This document shows positions 16,852-30,370 of a DNA stretch of 64,000 bases, piece by piece. This DNA comes from Cognatiluteimonas telluris. GTDB taxonomy: Bacteria > Pseudomonadota > Gammaproteobacteria > Xanthomonadales > Xanthomonadaceae. Both the position numbers and the translations under genes were made by a program. The stretch's first letter is position 1; every line of letters starts with the position of its first letter. The stretch covers positions 124,001-188,000 of the forward strand of contig NZ_JAANOY010000002.1 in NCBI RefSeq assembly GCF_011320095.1, written 5' to 3'. The notes under the pieces were generated by a model. The model was given only the letters and a program-made list of their open reading frames with translations. It was not told where the DNA came from and made no database searches.

Positions 16852-17919
16852 TCAGAGCGCCATGTCCCGCAGCGCCGGGTGGACGATCCTGCCGCCCTCG
16901 ACGTTGATGCCGCGCACCAGTGCCTCGTTGCCGCGCCAGTCGCCGGACGCCAGCTTGTTCACCCACGGCAGGATTGCCGCGCAGATCGCCTGCGAGGAGG
17001 TCTGCGGCACGGCGCCGGGCATGTTGGTCACGCAGAAATGGGTGACGCCTTCCTCCACGTAGGTCGGATCCTTCCAGGTCGTCGGCCGCGAGGTCTCGAA
17101 GCAGCCGCCCTGGTCGATCGCGATGTCGACGACCACGCTGCCCGGCTCCATCGCCTTGAGCATGTCGCGGGTCAGCACGTGCGGTGCCTTGGCGCCGGTG
17201 ACCAGCACCGCGCCGATGACGAGGTCGGCGGAGGCGACTTCGCGCGCCACGACGTCGTGGTAGGGATACAGCGCGGTGACGTTGTTGCCCAGCTGCATCA
17301 TCTCGTCCATGCGGTCGCTGCGCATCTCGAACACCGTGACGTTGGCGCCCGAGGCGGCGGCCAGCGCGGCGGACGCGCCACCGGCCTTGCCGGCGCCGAA
17401 CACCACGACCTTGCCGCGCTCGGTCGACGGCAGGCCGCCGAGCAGCTTGCCCTTGCCGCCCATCGGCTGGTGCAACAGGTGCGTGCCGACCTGCACGCCG
17501 ATCTTGCCTGCGATCACCGACATCGGCGCCAGCAGCGGCAGGTCGCCGTTGGGCAGCTCGACGGTCTCGAAGGCGACGCCGGTCAGGCCGATGTCGAGCA
17601 GGCGCTTGGTCAGTTCCGGTTCCGCAGCCAGGTGCAGGTAGCAGAACAGCAGGTGGTCCTTGCGCAGCAGCGCGAGGTCGCCGGCGATCGGCTCCTTGAC
17701 CTTGACGATCAATTCGCCCTTCGCATACAGCGCCGCGGCGTCGGTCGCGATGTTGACGCCCAGCCGGCTGTACTGCTCATCGCTGAAACCTGACTTGACG
17801 CCGGCGTCCTTTTCGATCCAGACCTCGTGGCCGCGCTTGACCAGGTCGCCGGCGGCGGCGGGAACGAGCGCAACGCGCCCTTCTAGGGTCTTGGTTTCCT
17901 TGGGGACGCCGATACGCAT
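16852..17919 (-). CDS. ald: Alanine dehydrogenase
   Basis: This 355-residue NAD-dependent enzyme interconverts L-alanine and pyruvate plus ammonia. It starts [20 protein letters not shown], the family N-terminus with the Arg15-equivalent substrate residue. It then shows [14 protein letters not shown] (Lys75-equivalent), [16 protein letters not shown] (catalytic His), the NAD-binding [20 protein letters not shown] Rossmann motif and a C-terminal [20 protein letters not shown] block with the second catalytic Asp. The ATG at 17919 is fixed by this conserved N-terminus; a longer frame upstream is not conserved. It is divergent from trxB across 235 bases. Confidence 0.96.
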   Translation of the reverse strand: MRIGVPKETKTLEGRVALVPAAAGDLVKRGHEVWIEKDAGVKSGFSDEQYSRLGVNIATDAAALYAKGELIVKVKEPIAGDLALLRKDHLLFCYLHLAAEPELTKRLLDIGLTGVAFETVELPNGDLPLLAPMSVIAGKIGVQVGTHLLHQPMGGKGKLLGGLPSTERGKVVVFGAGKAGGASAALAAASGANVTVFEMRSDRMDEMMQLGNNVTALYPYHDVVAREVASADLVIGAVLVTGAKAPHVLTRDMLKAMEPGSVVVDIAIDQGGCFETSRPTTWKDPTYVEEGVTHFCVTNMPGAVPQTSSQAICAAILPWVNKLASGDWRGNEALVRGINVEGGRIVHPALRDMAL

Positions 17920-18091
17920 TGCCGATCTCCGTTGCGTCCGCGGGCTGCCGCATGCGCGGCACCGCCGGACAGGAATGTGGTTGGAAAAACAGGATGGAAC
18001 CCGCGGATGGAAACCGACGTCCCCAGTCAGCGCCTTGTGTTGCCGCGACGACGCCTCCAAGCTATGTCGCATCCGGTCACGGCGCGCGTGA

Positions 18092-19108
<1,017 letters not shown>

Positions 19109-19120
19109 CGCGGCTGCCCG

Positions 19121-20245
19121 ATGAGCGTGGCGCGCATCGTCGGAAGCCTGTCGGAGGTCGCTGCGGCGGATTGGGACGTGCTGCATGACGGGCGCAACCC
19201 GTTCGTCGCGCACGCCTTCCTGTCCGGCCTGGAATCCACCGGCGCGCTGCAGCCACGCAACGGCTGGACGGCGTGCCACCTGGCGCTGTGGGACGACGGC
19301 TGCCTGGTCGCCGCGGCGCCGGGTTACCTGAAGACCAACTCCCACGGCGAGTTCGTCTTCGACCATGCCTGGGCGCACGCCTATGCGCGCCACGGCCAGG
19401 ACTATTTCCCGAAGTGGCTGTGCGCGGTGCCCTACACGCCTGTCTCGGGTCCGCGGCTGCTGGCGCGCGATGAAGACGCGCGCTCGCGGCTGGTCGATGC
19501 GATCGAAGCCATGGCCCGGCAGGGCGGGCTGTCGTCGGCACACGTGAATTTCCTCCAGGCATCCGACTCGGCGGCGTTGGGCGATTGCTGGCTGTCGCGC
19601 GTCGATGTGCAATACCACTGGCGCAATACCGCCGGCTGGGCCGACTTCGACGCCTTCCTCGCTGCGATGGACCACAAGCATCGGAAGAACATCCGGCAGG
19701 AACGGGCGAAGGTCGCGCGTGCCGGTGTTTCTTTCCGGGTCCTCCATGGGGACGAGGCCAGCGACGCCGACCTTGCCGCGATGCATGGCTTCTACCTGCA
19801 GACCTTCGCCGACTATGGCAACACGCCGACGTTGACGCGGGCGTTTTTCCAGCACCTGGCACGGACGATGCCGCGCCAGGTGGTGCTGTTCCTTGCCGAT
19901 CGCGGCGGCATGCCGGTCGCCGGCGCGTTGTGCCTGCGTGGCGGCGATACGCTCTACGGACGCTACTGGGGTGCGGTCGAAACGGTCGCGGGACTGCATT
20001 TCGAGACCTGCTACTACCAGGGCATCGACTACTGCCTGCGCGAAGGCCTGCAGCGGTTCGAGCCGGGCGCGCAGGGTGAGCACAAGCTGGCGCGCGGATT
20101 CCTGCCCGCATTGGTGCACAGCCGGCACTGGATTGCCGATCAGGCGTTCGCCCAGGCGCTCGCGCCGTGGTGTGCGCAGGAAGCCGAATCGGTGCTGCGC
20201 TACAAGGCGCTGCTGGAGACCCATACGCCGTTCCGCGCGATGTGA
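19121..20245 (+). CDS. FemAB/GNAT-like acyltransferase of the PF04339 type
   Basis: This 374-residue protein of the peptidogalycan/FemAB-like family has two tandem GNAT-related folds. Recognisable blocks are NPFVAHAFLSGLE, PGYLKTNSHGEFVFDHAWA, the aromatic-rich YFPKWLCAVPYTPVSGPRLL, DHKHRKNIRQERAKV, TRAFFQHLARTMP and the C-terminal YYQGIDYCLREGLQRFEPGA with QGEHKLARGFLP. The family is widespread in proteobacteria and its substrate is not established; aminoacyl transfer to an envelope or metabolite acceptor is often supposed. Only 12 bases separate it from trxB, so cotranscription is likely, and aat (another aminoacyl transferase) follows on the same strand. Confidence 0.88.
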   Translation: MSVARIVGSLSEVAAADWDVLHDGRNPFVAHAFLSGLESTGALQPRNGWTACHLALWDDGCLVAAAPGYLKTNSHGEFVFDHAWAHAYARHGQDYFPKWLCAVPYTPVSGPRLLARDEDARSRLVDAIEAMARQGGLSSAHVNFLQASDSAALGDCWLSRVDVQYHWRNTAGWADFDAFLAAMDHKHRKNIRQERAKVARAGVSFRVLHGDEASDADLAAMHGFYLQTFADYGNTPTLTRAFFQHLARTMPRQVVLFLADRGGMPVAGALCLRGGDTLYGRYWGAVETVAGLHFETCYYQGIDYCLREGLQRFEPGAQGEHKLARGFLPALVHSRHWIADQAFAQALAPWCAQEAESVLRYKALLETHTPFRAM

Positions 20246-20322
20246 TGCCGGGCTGGACGTGACTTGCAGTCTGGTCCGCGGCCTTGGCGCATCGCTTCCA
20301 GACCCGCTCCTACAATGGGCGC

Positions 20323-21057
20323 ATGTCGTTCGCGCTGCCCTGGCTGGGCCATGATCCCCAAGCCCCGTTCCCACCGGTGGCGCAGGCCCTGCGTGAACCC
20401 GATGGCCTGCTCGCGGCCGGTGGCGACCTGTCGCCAGAACGCCTGTTGCATGCCTACCGGGCGGGCATCTTCCCGTGGTTCTCCGAAGGACAGCCGATCC
20501 TTTGGTGGTCGCCTGACCCGCGCCTGGTGTTCGCGACCGACGCGGTGCACCTGTCGCGCCGGTTCCGTCGCAGCCTGCGCCAGTCCACCTGGATCGCGCG
20601 CGCCGATACGGCGTTCGACACTGTGGTCGCGGCATGCGCGCAGGCTCCGCGGGCCGGACAGCGTGGGACGTGGATCAGCGACGACATGCGCGCGGCGTAC
20701 GGCCGGCTGCATCGGCTCGGGCACGCGCACTCGGTGGAAGTCTTCGACCGTGATGATCTCGTCGGCGGCATCTATGGCGTTGCGATCGGCAGGATGTTTT
20801 TCGGGGAAAGCATGTTCAGCGCCCGCTCCGGTGGATCCAGGGTTGCCCTGGCCGCGCTGGCCCGGCGCTTGGACCAGTGGGGTTGGCCGTTGATTGACGC
20901 CCAGGTCGAGAATCCGCATCTCCTGCGCATGGGTGCGCGGCCATTGGCACGCGAGGCGTTCCTGGCCCGGATCGGCGTGCTCGTCGGCGACGCCGACTCG
21001 ACAACCGGCTGGAGCGGGCGTTTCGGGGAATTCCCGGCCCGTGAGCTCGCCGCCTGA
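20323..21057 (+). CDS. aat: Leucyl/phenylalanyl-tRNA--protein transferase
   Basis: This 244-residue enzyme adds Leu or Phe from tRNA to proteins with N-terminal Lys or Arg, marking them for ClpS/ClpAP. Family motifs are FPPVAQALREPDGLLAAGGD, YRAGIFPWFSEGQPILWWSP and DPRLVF. The catalytic core contains TWISDDMRAAYGRLHRLGHA and VFDRDDLVGGIYGVAIG, followed by MFFGESMFS. The ATG at 20323 begins MSFALPWLG, typical for the family. The clpA/clpS genes encoded just downstream on the other strand act in the same N-end-rule pathway. infA follows on the same strand after 114 bases, a conserved aat-infA arrangement in proteobacteria. Confidence 0.96.
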   Translation: MSFALPWLGHDPQAPFPPVAQALREPDGLLAAGGDLSPERLLHAYRAGIFPWFSEGQPILWWSPDPRLVFATDAVHLSRRFRRSLRQSTWIARADTAFDTVVAACAQAPRAGQRGTWISDDMRAAYGRLHRLGHAHSVEVFDRDDLVGGIYGVAIGRMFFGESMFSARSGGSRVALAALARRLDQWGWPLIDAQVENPHLLRMGARPLAREAFLARIGVLVGDADSTTGWSGRFGEFPARELAA

Positions 21058-21171
21058 AGGGCGTGTTTTTGCGTCCGCCCTGCCCGGCATGCCAGAATGC
21101 CCGACTTTCCCGGCGACTTTCCGCCAGACCCCGCGGGCGTGCTGCCTGCCGCACCGCATACCAGGAACCAC

Positions 21172-21390
21172 ATGGCGAAAGACGACGTCATCGAATTCGA
21201 AGGCACGGTCTCCGAAACCCTCCCGAACACCATGTTCCGGGTGAAGCTGGAGAACGGCCACGAAATCATCGCCCACATCTCGGGCCGGATGCGCAAGAAC
21301 TACATCCGCATCCTCACCGGCGACAAGGTCAAGGTCGAGATGACGCCTTACGACCTGAGCAAGGGCCGGATCACCTATCGCATGAAATAA
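21172..21390 (+). CDS. infA: Translation initiation factor IF-1
   Basis: This 72-residue single OB-fold (S1-like) protein binds the A site of the 30S subunit during initiation. The sequence [20 protein letters not shown], then [20 protein letters not shown] and the C-terminal [20 protein letters not shown] matches the family from end to end. A longer frame begins upstream at 21097 but its first 25 residues are not IF-1. A strong terminator follows 30 bases after the stop, and clpA is convergent. Confidence 0.98.
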   Translation: MAKDDVIEFEGTVSETLPNTMFRVKLENGHEIIAHISGRMRKNYIRILTGDKVKVEMTPYDLSKGRITYRMK

Positions 21391-21420
21391 CGCGTCGCGG
21401 CATAAACCGGACGACATGAA

Positions 21421-21445
21421 AAGGCGGCCATTGGCCGCCTTTTTC
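21421..21445 (+). terminator. Bidirectional terminator between infA and clpA
   Basis: AAGGCGGCC (21421-21429) pairs with GGCCGCCTT (21433-21441) around ATT, followed by T residues to 21444. A-residues upstream give a T-run on the other strand as well, which suits the convergent infA and clpA genes. Confidence 0.85.
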
Positions 21446-21494
21446 GTGGACCCGGGACCCTGCGCGTTGTCCGCAGCAGTCGCTTGCCGCGCCC

Positions 21495-23771
21495 TCAGAC
21501 CGTGACGGGCAACAGCTTCTCGGGCTCAGGCTGCGAATCGACCGTCAATTCGCCCTCGGCCACATCGATGCTGACCCGACCGCCCCGCACGAGCTTTCCG
21601 AACAGCAACTCGTCGGCGAGCGGCCGCTTGATCCGTTCCTGGATCACGCGCGCCATCGGCCGCGCCCCCATGAGCGGGTCGAATCCGTGCTGGGCCAGCC
21701 ATTCCCGCGCGGCCGGGGTTGCCGACAGGCTGACGCTCTTCTCGTGCAGCTGGGCCTCCAGCTCGATCAGGAACTTGTCGACGACGCGCAGGATGTGCTC
21801 CAGCCCCAGTGGCTGGAACTGCACCACCGCATCGAGCCGGTTGCGGAATTCCGGCGTGAAGCTCTTGCGCAGGATCTCCATCGCATCGGTGCTGTGGTCC
21901 TGCTTGGTGAAGCCGATCGTGCGGCGTGCCGCCTGCGCGGCGCCTGCATTGGTGGTCATCACCAGGATCACGTTCTTGAAGTTCGCCTCGCGGCCGTTGG
22001 TATCGGTCAGCACGCCGCGATCCATGACCTGCAGCAGGATGTTGAAGATGTCCGGATGCGCCTTCTCGACCTCGTCGAGCAGCAGCACGCAGTGCGGCGT
22101 CTTGACGATCTTCTCGGTCAGCAGGCCGCCCTGGTCGAAGCCGACGTAGCCCGGGGGCGCACCGATCAGGCGCGACACCGAATGCGGCTCCATGTACTCG
22201 GACATGTCGAAGCGCACCAGTTCGATGCCCAGCTGCAACGCCAGTTGTTTGGTGACCTCGGTCTTGCCGACGCCGGTCGGGCCGGCGAACAGGAAATTGC
22301 CGATCGGCTTTTCCGGGTTCGCCAGGCCCGAGCGCGCCAGCTTGATCGCCGACGTCAGCGTGCCGATCGCCGGATCCTGGCCGAAGATCACCATCTTCAG
22401 GTTGCGCTCCAGGTGCTGCAGCACGTCCTTGTCGGACGCACTCACCTGCTTGGCGGGGATCCGCGCCATTTTCGCCACGATCGTCTCGACTTCCTCGACG
22501 TCGATAAGCGACTTGCGCTGTTCCAGCGGCAGCAGGCGCTGGCGAGCGCCGGCTTCGTCGATGACGTCGATCGCCTTGTCCGGCAGCAAGCGGTCACCGA
22601 TGTGCTTGACCGACAGGTCCACCGCCGCCTGCAACGCCTCGTCGGCGTAGCTGACGCCGTGGTGCGCCTCGTACTTGGGGCGCAGGCCGTGCAGGATCTC
22701 GACGGTTTCGCCAACGGTAGGCTCGACGATGTCGATCTTCTGGAAGCGCCGGGCCAGGGCGCGGTCCTTCTCGAAGATGCCCCGGTATTCCTGGAACGTG
22801 GTCGACCCGATGCAGCGCAGGTCGCCCGACGCCAACGCCGGCTTGATCAGGTTGGACGCATCCATGGTGCCGCCGCTGGCCGATCCGGCGCCGATGATGG
22901 TGTGGATCTCGTCGATGAACAGCACCGCGCCGGGGATCTTCTTCATCGCCGCGAGCACGGCCTTGAGCCGCTTCTCGAAGTCGCCGCGGTACTTGGTGCC
23001 CGCGACCAGCGCGCCCAGGTCCAGTGCGTAGATCACCGCGTCGGCGAGCACGTCCGGCACGTCGCCATCGACGATGCGCTTGGCCAGCCCTTCCGCCAGC
23101 GCGGTCTTGCCCACGCCGGCTTCGCCGACGTAAAGCGGGTTGTTCTTGCGGCGGCGGCACAGCACCTGGATGGTGCGCTCGACCTCTTCTCCACGGCCGA
23201 CCAGCGGATCGATCTTGCCCGCGAGCGCCTGCTCGTTGAGGTTGTTGGCATAGTCAGCGAGCGCGTCGCCCTTGCCCTCGCCTTCGGCGCCCTCGGCGCG
23301 GGTGCCTTCCTCGTGGCCATGGGACTCCTCGCCGCCGCCCTGCTTGGCGATGCCATGGGACAGATAATTGACGACATCCAGTCGCGTCACGTCCTGCTGG
23401 TTCAGGTAGTAGACGGCATGGGAGTCCTTTTCGCCGAAGATCGCGACCAGCACGTTGGCGCCCGTCACCTCCTTCTTGCCCGAGGACTGCACGTGGTAGA
23501 CGGCGCGCTGCAGCACGCGCTGGAAACCGAGCGTCGGCTGGGTGTCGCGGCCGTCCTCGGCGTCGAGCTTGACGACCGACTTGTCGATCGCCTGTTCCAA
23601 TTCGGTTCGCAGGCGCGGGAAATCGGTGCCGCTGGCCTTGAGGACCAGTTCGGCCGACGGGTTGTCGAGCAGCGCCAGCAGCAGGTGCTCGACCGTCATG
23701 TACTCATGGCGCGCTTCGCGGGCGCGCTTGTAGCACTGGCCGATGCTGTATTCGAGGTCTTTGCTGAACAT
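21495..23771 (-). CDS. clpA: ATP-dependent Clp protease ATP-binding subunit ClpA
   Basis: This 758-residue AAA+ unfoldase docks on ClpP. The N-domain (MFSKDLEYSIGQCYKRAREA, two repeats to about residue 145) binds ClpS. Domain D1 has Walker A GEAGVGKTALAEGLA, Walker B AVLFIDEIHTIIGAG and sensor STTFQEYRGIFEKDRALARR. Domain D2 has Walker A GPTGVGKTEVTKQLA and Walker B LLLDEVEKAHPD, and carries the ClpP-contacting loop region. The start at 23771 matches ClpA; 21 extra upstream residues are not conserved. clpS lies 93 bases upstream on the same strand. Confidence 0.97.
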   Translation of the reverse strand: MFSKDLEYSIGQCYKRAREARHEYMTVEHLLLALLDNPSAELVLKASGTDFPRLRTELEQAIDKSVVKLDAEDGRDTQPTLGFQRVLQRAVYHVQSSGKKEVTGANVLVAIFGEKDSHAVYYLNQQDVTRLDVVNYLSHGIAKQGGGEESHGHEEGTRAEGAEGEGKGDALADYANNLNEQALAGKIDPLVGRGEEVERTIQVLCRRRKNNPLYVGEAGVGKTALAEGLAKRIVDGDVPDVLADAVIYALDLGALVAGTKYRGDFEKRLKAVLAAMKKIPGAVLFIDEIHTIIGAGSASGGTMDASNLIKPALASGDLRCIGSTTFQEYRGIFEKDRALARRFQKIDIVEPTVGETVEILHGLRPKYEAHHGVSYADEALQAAVDLSVKHIGDRLLPDKAIDVIDEAGARQRLLPLEQRKSLIDVEEVETIVAKMARIPAKQVSASDKDVLQHLERNLKMVIFGQDPAIGTLTSAIKLARSGLANPEKPIGNFLFAGPTGVGKTEVTKQLALQLGIELVRFDMSEYMEPHSVSRLIGAPPGYVGFDQGGLLTEKIVKTPHCVLLLDEVEKAHPDIFNILLQVMDRGVLTDTNGREANFKNVILVMTTNAGAAQAARRTIGFTKQDHSTDAMEILRKSFTPEFRNRLDAVVQFQPLGLEHILRVVDKFLIELEAQLHEKSVSLSATPAAREWLAQHGFDPLMGARPMARVIQERIKRPLADELLFGKLVRGGRVSIDVAEGELTVDSQPEPEKLLPVTV

Positions 23772-23864
23772 GGGGCCTTCGCCCTCCGGTAGATCCACTG
23801 CCGAGGATGTGGGGCGGTTGCCTGCCGGGTACAAGCCCCCGCCGGCCGCTCCTGGAGCCGATGT

Positions 23865-24185
23865 TTACGCCTTCTCCATGGTGCACAACAGCGGGTGCTG
23901 GTTCAGCCGTGAGTATTCGTTCACCTGCGCCACCTTCGACTCTGCCACCTCGCGCGTGTAGACGCCGCACACACCCCGGCCCCGGGTGTGCACGTGGAGC
24001 ATGATCTGGGTGGCTTTTTCGATGTTCATCGCAAAAAAGCGCACGAGCACCTCGACGACGAATTCCATCGGCGTGTAATCGTCGTTCAGCAGCAGCACGG
24101 AATACAGCGGCGGCCGTGCCACTTCCGGCTTCGAGGTTTCGACCAGCACGCCGTGGTCGCGTTCGTTTCCGGGTTTGTTGGGCAT
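23865..24185 (-). CDS. clpS: ClpA adaptor protein ClpS
   Basis: This 106-residue adaptor recognises N-end-rule residues and delivers substrates to ClpAP. After a flexible N-terminus the domain begins [20 protein letters not shown], where the NDDYTPM loop carries the specificity pocket, followed by [20 protein letters not shown] (His66-equivalent) and [13 protein letters not shown]-like sequence (here [18 protein letters not shown]). The ATG at 24185 gives the standard length. It is cotranscribed with clpA and divergent from the NUDIX gene. With aat nearby, the whole Leu/N-degron pathway is encoded within 4 kb. Confidence 0.96.
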   Translation of the reverse strand: MPNKPGNERDHGVLVETSKPEVARPPLYSVLLLNDDYTPMEFVVEVLVRFFAMNIEKATQIMLHVHTRGRGVCGVYTREVAESKVAQVNEYSRLNQHPLLCTMEKA

Positions 24186-24267
24186 GGCCGGATTATACGA
24201 ATGCCGGGCGGCCCCCCGCTGCGGCGCGGCATGGACGCGACGACGCCCGGCGGCGGACAATGCCCGC

Positions 24268-24747
24268 ATGAGCTATCGCGAAGGCCGGTTCTGGCAGCCA
24301 GACGTCACCGTGGCCACCGTCGTCGTCCGCGACGGCCGGCTGCTGTGCGTGGAGGAGCGCGTCAATGGACGCATCGTCATCAACCAGCCGGCCGGCCACC
24401 TGGAACCGGACGAGAGCCTGGCGGATGCCGCCTTGCGTGAAACCCGCGAGGAGACCGGCTGGGACGTGCGCCTGACGGCGTTCATCGGCGCCTACCAGTG
24501 GAAGGCCCCGACACAGCCCGATGGCAGCGGGGGGCGCCACTACCTGCGCTTCGCCTTCGCCGCCGACCCGGTGCGGCTGGATCCGACGCGCAAGCTGGAC
24601 GAAGGCATCGTCTGCGCGACCTGGATGACGCCGGCGGAGTTGACCGACGCTTCCGACCGTCACCGCAGCCCGCTGGTTTGGCAGGCCGTTGCCGATTACC
24701 TGGCCGGGCGCCGCCAGCCGCTGTCGTTGCTGCAACAGGTGCCATGA
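24268..24747 (+). CDS. NUDIX hydrolase, NudJ-like
   Basis: This 159-residue protein has a complete Nudix box from [16 protein letters not shown] to TREETGWD (pattern G-x5-E-x7-REUxEExGU), which binds Mg and cleaves nucleoside diphosphate-X bonds. The N-terminus [20 protein letters not shown] and the C-terminal [16 protein letters not shown] block are like the phosphatase NudJ (YmfB), whose gene is also upstream of mnmA and hflD in enterobacteria. The stop overlaps the mnmA start (ATGA), so the genes are translationally coupled. Exact substrate (HMP-PP, GTP or similar) is inferred from synteny. Confidence 0.93.
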   Translation: MSYREGRFWQPDVTVATVVVRDGRLLCVEERVNGRIVINQPAGHLEPDESLADAALRETREETGWDVRLTAFIGAYQWKAPTQPDGSGGRHYLRFAFAADPVRLDPTRKLDEGIVCATWMTPAELTDASDRHRSPLVWQAVADYLAGRRQPLSLLQQVP

Positions 24748-25862
24748 CCGCCCCGGAAACGATCGTCGGAATGTCCGGTGGCGTCGACTCGTCGGTCGCC
24801 GCGTTGTTGCTGCACGAATCGGGCGAAAACATTTCCGGCCTTTTCATGCACAACTGGGCCGACGACGGCACCGGCGACTGCCGTTCCGGGGAGGATCGTC
24901 GCGATGCCGTCGCCGTCTGCGGCAGGATCGGCATCCCGATCCATTTCAGGGACTTCTCCCGCGAATACCTGGAAGGCGTGTTCGCGACATTCCTCGACGA
25001 GTACGCCTCCGGGCGCACGCCCAACCCGGACGTGCTCTGCAATCGGGAGATCAAGTTCAAGCATTTCCTCGATGCCGCCCGTGAGCTAGGCGCAGGCCGG
25101 ATCGCGACAGGCCACTACGCGCGCATCGTCCGCCACGAGGGGCGCTGGCAATTGCTGCGCGCGCTCGATGCATCCAAGGACCAGAGCTACTTCCTGCACC
25201 AGCTGGGCCAGGAGCAACTGGCGGCAACGCGCTTCCCGCTGGGCGAATTGCACAAGGATCAGGTGCGGCGCATCGCCGCCGATGCCGGCCTGCCGACCGC
25301 GGCCAAGCGCGATTCCACCGGCATCTGCTTCATCGGCGAGCGCGACTTCCGCAGTTTCCTGTCGCGCTACCTGCCGGCGAGAGCGGGCGAGATCCGCGAT
25401 CCGCAGGGGCGCGTGCTCGGCCAGCACCCGGGCGTGTTCTATTTCACCCTCGGCCAGCGCGAAGGGCTGCAGCTGGGCGGCGTGCGGGGACGGCCCGCGG
25501 CGCCGTGGTTCGTGGTCGGCAAGGATGTCGCGCGCAACATCCTCTATGTCGATCAGGGCAGCAACAGCAGCTGGCTGCAGTCGCGCGCCCTGCAGTCCGA
25601 ACCGGCGCACTGGATCGCTGGAGAGCCGCCGGCGACCCGGTTCAGCTGCCTGGCGCAGACACGCTACCGGCAGCCACCGGAGTCCTGCGAGGTGGAAGTC
25701 CGGGACGATGGCGGCGTCGACGTGCGCTTCGCACGCCCGCAGCGCGCGGTGACGCCCGGACAGTCACTGGTGCTCTACCTGGGCGATACCTGCCTGGGCG
25801 GAGCCGTGATCCAGGCCACGGATGCGCCCATGGAGTCGGCGATGCGCGGACAGGCCGCATGA
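24744..25862 (+). CDS. mnmA: tRNA-specific 2-thiouridylase MnmA
   Basis: This 372-residue enzyme thiolates U34 of tRNA-Glu, -Lys and -Gln. It has the PP-loop [16 protein letters not shown], catalytic Cys in [14 protein letters not shown] and the partner Cys in [16 protein letters not shown]. It also carries [20 protein letters not shown] and a C-terminal beta-barrel ([15 protein letters not shown]). The start shares the ATGA with the NUDIX stop, and the end shares ATGA with hflD, giving a tightly coupled three-gene operon. The enzyme's tRNA-Glu(TTC) substrate is encoded at 7354-7429. Confidence 0.97.
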   Translation: MTAPETIVGMSGGVDSSVAALLLHESGENISGLFMHNWADDGTGDCRSGEDRRDAVAVCGRIGIPIHFRDFSREYLEGVFATFLDEYASGRTPNPDVLCNREIKFKHFLDAARELGAGRIATGHYARIVRHEGRWQLLRALDASKDQSYFLHQLGQEQLAATRFPLGELHKDQVRRIAADAGLPTAAKRDSTGICFIGERDFRSFLSRYLPARAGEIRDPQGRVLGQHPGVFYFTLGQREGLQLGGVRGRPAAPWFVVGKDVARNILYVDQGSNSSWLQSRALQSEPAHWIAGEPPATRFSCLAQTRYRQPPESCEVEVRDDGGVDVRFARPQRAVTPGQSLVLYLGDTCLGGAVIQATDAPMESAMRGQAA

Positions 25863-26494
25863 TCCCGGCAATCGACCGACGACAGCCTGGCCGTCGCGAC
25901 CCCCGCGTTCTTGCGCTCGCTGGCCTGGCCCAGGCGTTGCAGCAGGTGCGTGGCATCGCCGAGACAGGACAGGGCGACGGCGCGATCCTGCAGACTGCGC
26001 TGGAAAGCGTGTTCCGGATCGATGCCGACACGCCGGCCGCGGTTTACGGCGGAGAAGCCGCGCTGCGTCCTGGACTGGTACTGCTGCAACGCTACTTCCG
26101 CAATGAAGCGCGCGATGAGCTGCTGCCCCGGCTGGTGCTGTCGGTGCTGCAGCTGGAGCAGCGCTTCAGTCGCGACGCCGTGGCCGGTCGCGTCCATGAC
26201 GGCATCCTCGAACTGGCGCCGACTGCCGGGCGCCTGGGCGCGACGCACCCTGACGTGCTCGCTTCCCTGGGCACCCTCTACGCGCAAACCGTCAGCCAGT
26301 TGCGGCCACGGGTGCTGGTCAAGGGGAATCCGCACTATCTGGGCCAGGCGGCCGTCGTCGCCGAGATCCGCGCCGTCCTGCTGGCCGCATTGCGATCGGC
26401 TGTACTGTGGCGCCAATTGGGCGGCAGCATGTGGGATTTCCTGCTGCGGCGGCGGGAGCTGGTTGCGGCGATCGATCGTTGGCTGGCGCCCTGA
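25859..26494 (+). CDS. hflD: HflD homologue
   Basis: This 211-residue all-helical peripheral membrane protein was named for its effect on lambda lysogenisation in E. coli; it binds CII there. The family pattern is [91 protein letters not shown] and the C-terminal [10 protein letters not shown]-like stretch (here [20 protein letters not shown]). It is coupled to mnmA by a 4-base overlap, as in other gammaproteobacteria. Cellular role outside phage biology is unclear. Confidence 0.93.
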   Translation: MIPAIDRRQPGRRDPRVLALAGLAQALQQVRGIAETGQGDGAILQTALESVFRIDADTPAAVYGGEAALRPGLVLLQRYFRNEARDELLPRLVLSVLQLEQRFSRDAVAGRVHDGILELAPTAGRLGATHPDVLASLGTLYAQTVSQLRPRVLVKGNPHYLGQAAVVAEIRAVLLAALRSAVLWRQLGGSMWDFLLRRRELVAAIDRWLAP

Positions 26495-26960
26495 GCTTCA
26501 TGCGCGTTCGGCCAGTCAGTGCTGGCCGGCCACCTCGAACGCAGCGGCTTCCCCAAGTTTCCCCTTCTGCTTGCGGATGGACCGCAGGGGTCGGACATCG
26601 GCCGTCCAACGCGGCGTGCCCGCAATCATAAGGACATGGCCGGCTGCGGGCGTTGGCCGGGGGGCAAGAGTGTCGCCGGCGTTGGCGACCCGGCTTCCTC
26701 CATGTCGTCGGCAGGATGGAAGCATGCGTGCGTTTTCCCGCAACCACAGGCAGCGCCGCCCGCGGTCGGCGGCAGAGCGCTGCCATGCAGCTTTCGCCGT
26801 ACCGTGCTGGCGCCAGCGCGCGCCTCTCATCGGGGATCGCCGCTGCCAAGTCACCAGCCGCGGACGGTACACGGCCAGGGGCCCCCGCTTTGCGGCATAA
26901 TTAGGCGGCTGAACGCGGTGTTTTCCCCCGCCTCCCCCTTTGACTGCCCGGAGCCCTTCC
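26495..26960. other. Gap without a convincing gene upstream of acnA
   Basis: These 466 bases hold only open frames of the kind expected by chance at high GC, none with a family signature or a good ribosome-binding site. CATAAT at 26896-26901 is a possible -10 element for acnA, but no good -35 lies at the right distance. I see no RNA gene or repeat here. Confidence 0.6.
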
Positions 26961-29723
<2,763 letters not shown>

Positions 29724-29743
29724 GGGGGCGGCGCCTGGGATTC

Positions 29744-29899
29744 GTGGCCCGGACAAGGTGTTGCCGCATCCGGGTTCGCCACCCCGGGTGCGCTGCGCTT
29801 ACCCGGGCTGCGGCGGGCGCGTTCGGTCGAGCCTGATGGGGTTGACGGACGTGACGCTGCGATGATTCGTAGCCCGGACAAGGCGAAGCCGCATCGGGG
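29744..29899. repeat. Three REP-like extragenic palindromic units
   Basis: Unit A (29744-29774) begins GTGGCCCGGACAAGG on the plus strand. Unit B (about 29782-29813) is the same kind of unit inverted, reading AGCCCGGGTAAGCGCAGC on the minus strand. Unit C (29869-29899) begins GTAGCCCGGACAAGGCGAAG on the plus strand. The GTAG head and the imperfect CCCGG...CCGGG palindrome are typical of REP families in Xanthomonadaceae. A and B form an inverted pair like a REPIN. They fill the gap between acnA and the lipoprotein gene. Confidence 0.7.
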
Positions 29900-29917
29900 G
29901 CCGGCGCGACGGGATCG

Positions 29918-30370
29918 TCATGGGGTCCACGTGGCGCTGGTGAGCCGCCAGGTGTCGCCTTCGCGCCGCCACCCGGTCTTGACCTGGTAGACCTGTGCCT
30001 GGTCGGGCAACATCGCGCCGGAGCCGCCGGTCAGCACGGCACTGAATTCCACGGCGGCATGATCGGGATTGGCTGCCGACGGGAACCACCTGATCTGCAG
30101 CGGGCCAAGCGTCGCGCCGATGTCCGGGTGTTGCATGAAGGTCATTTGCGCCAGCCGGACGGCGCTGGTCCGGTCCAGCCCGCCGGGGCCGATGAAGTCG
30201 TCAGCGAGGGTCTTTTTCACCGCCCCCGCATCCCGCGATTCGATGCCTGCCTGGAATCGGCCCAGTGCATCGCGCAGGTGCTGCTCCGGCGTCGTCCGCG
30301 TGCATGCGCCCAGCGACAAGGCGAAGAAGAACGCCAACGAGGCGAAGCGGAAGGAATCTGCAAAGCCCAT
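29918..30370 (-). CDS. Predicted lipoprotein with an NTF2-like domain
   Basis: This 150-residue protein has a lipoprotein signal peptide, MGFADSFRFASLAFFFALSL followed by GAC, giving a lipobox with Cys about residue 23. The mature domain shows the NTF2/SnoaL-like pattern of a helical start (EQHLRDALGRFQAGIESRDAG), AVKKTLADDFIGPGG and repeated beta strands ending REGDTWRLTSATW. Such domains often occur in small periplasmic or lipid-anchored proteins of unknown ligand. The ATG at 30370 with GGAG upstream is preferred over one 39 bases earlier, which would put an unlikely polar segment before the signal. It is divergent from rpfB. Confidence 0.72.
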   Translation of the reverse strand: MGFADSFRFASLAFFFALSLGACTRTTPEQHLRDALGRFQAGIESRDAGAVKKTLADDFIGPGGLDRTSAVRLAQMTFMQHPDIGATLGPLQIRWFPSAANPDHAAVEFSAVLTGGSGAMLPDQAQVYQVKTGWRREGDTWRLTSATWTP

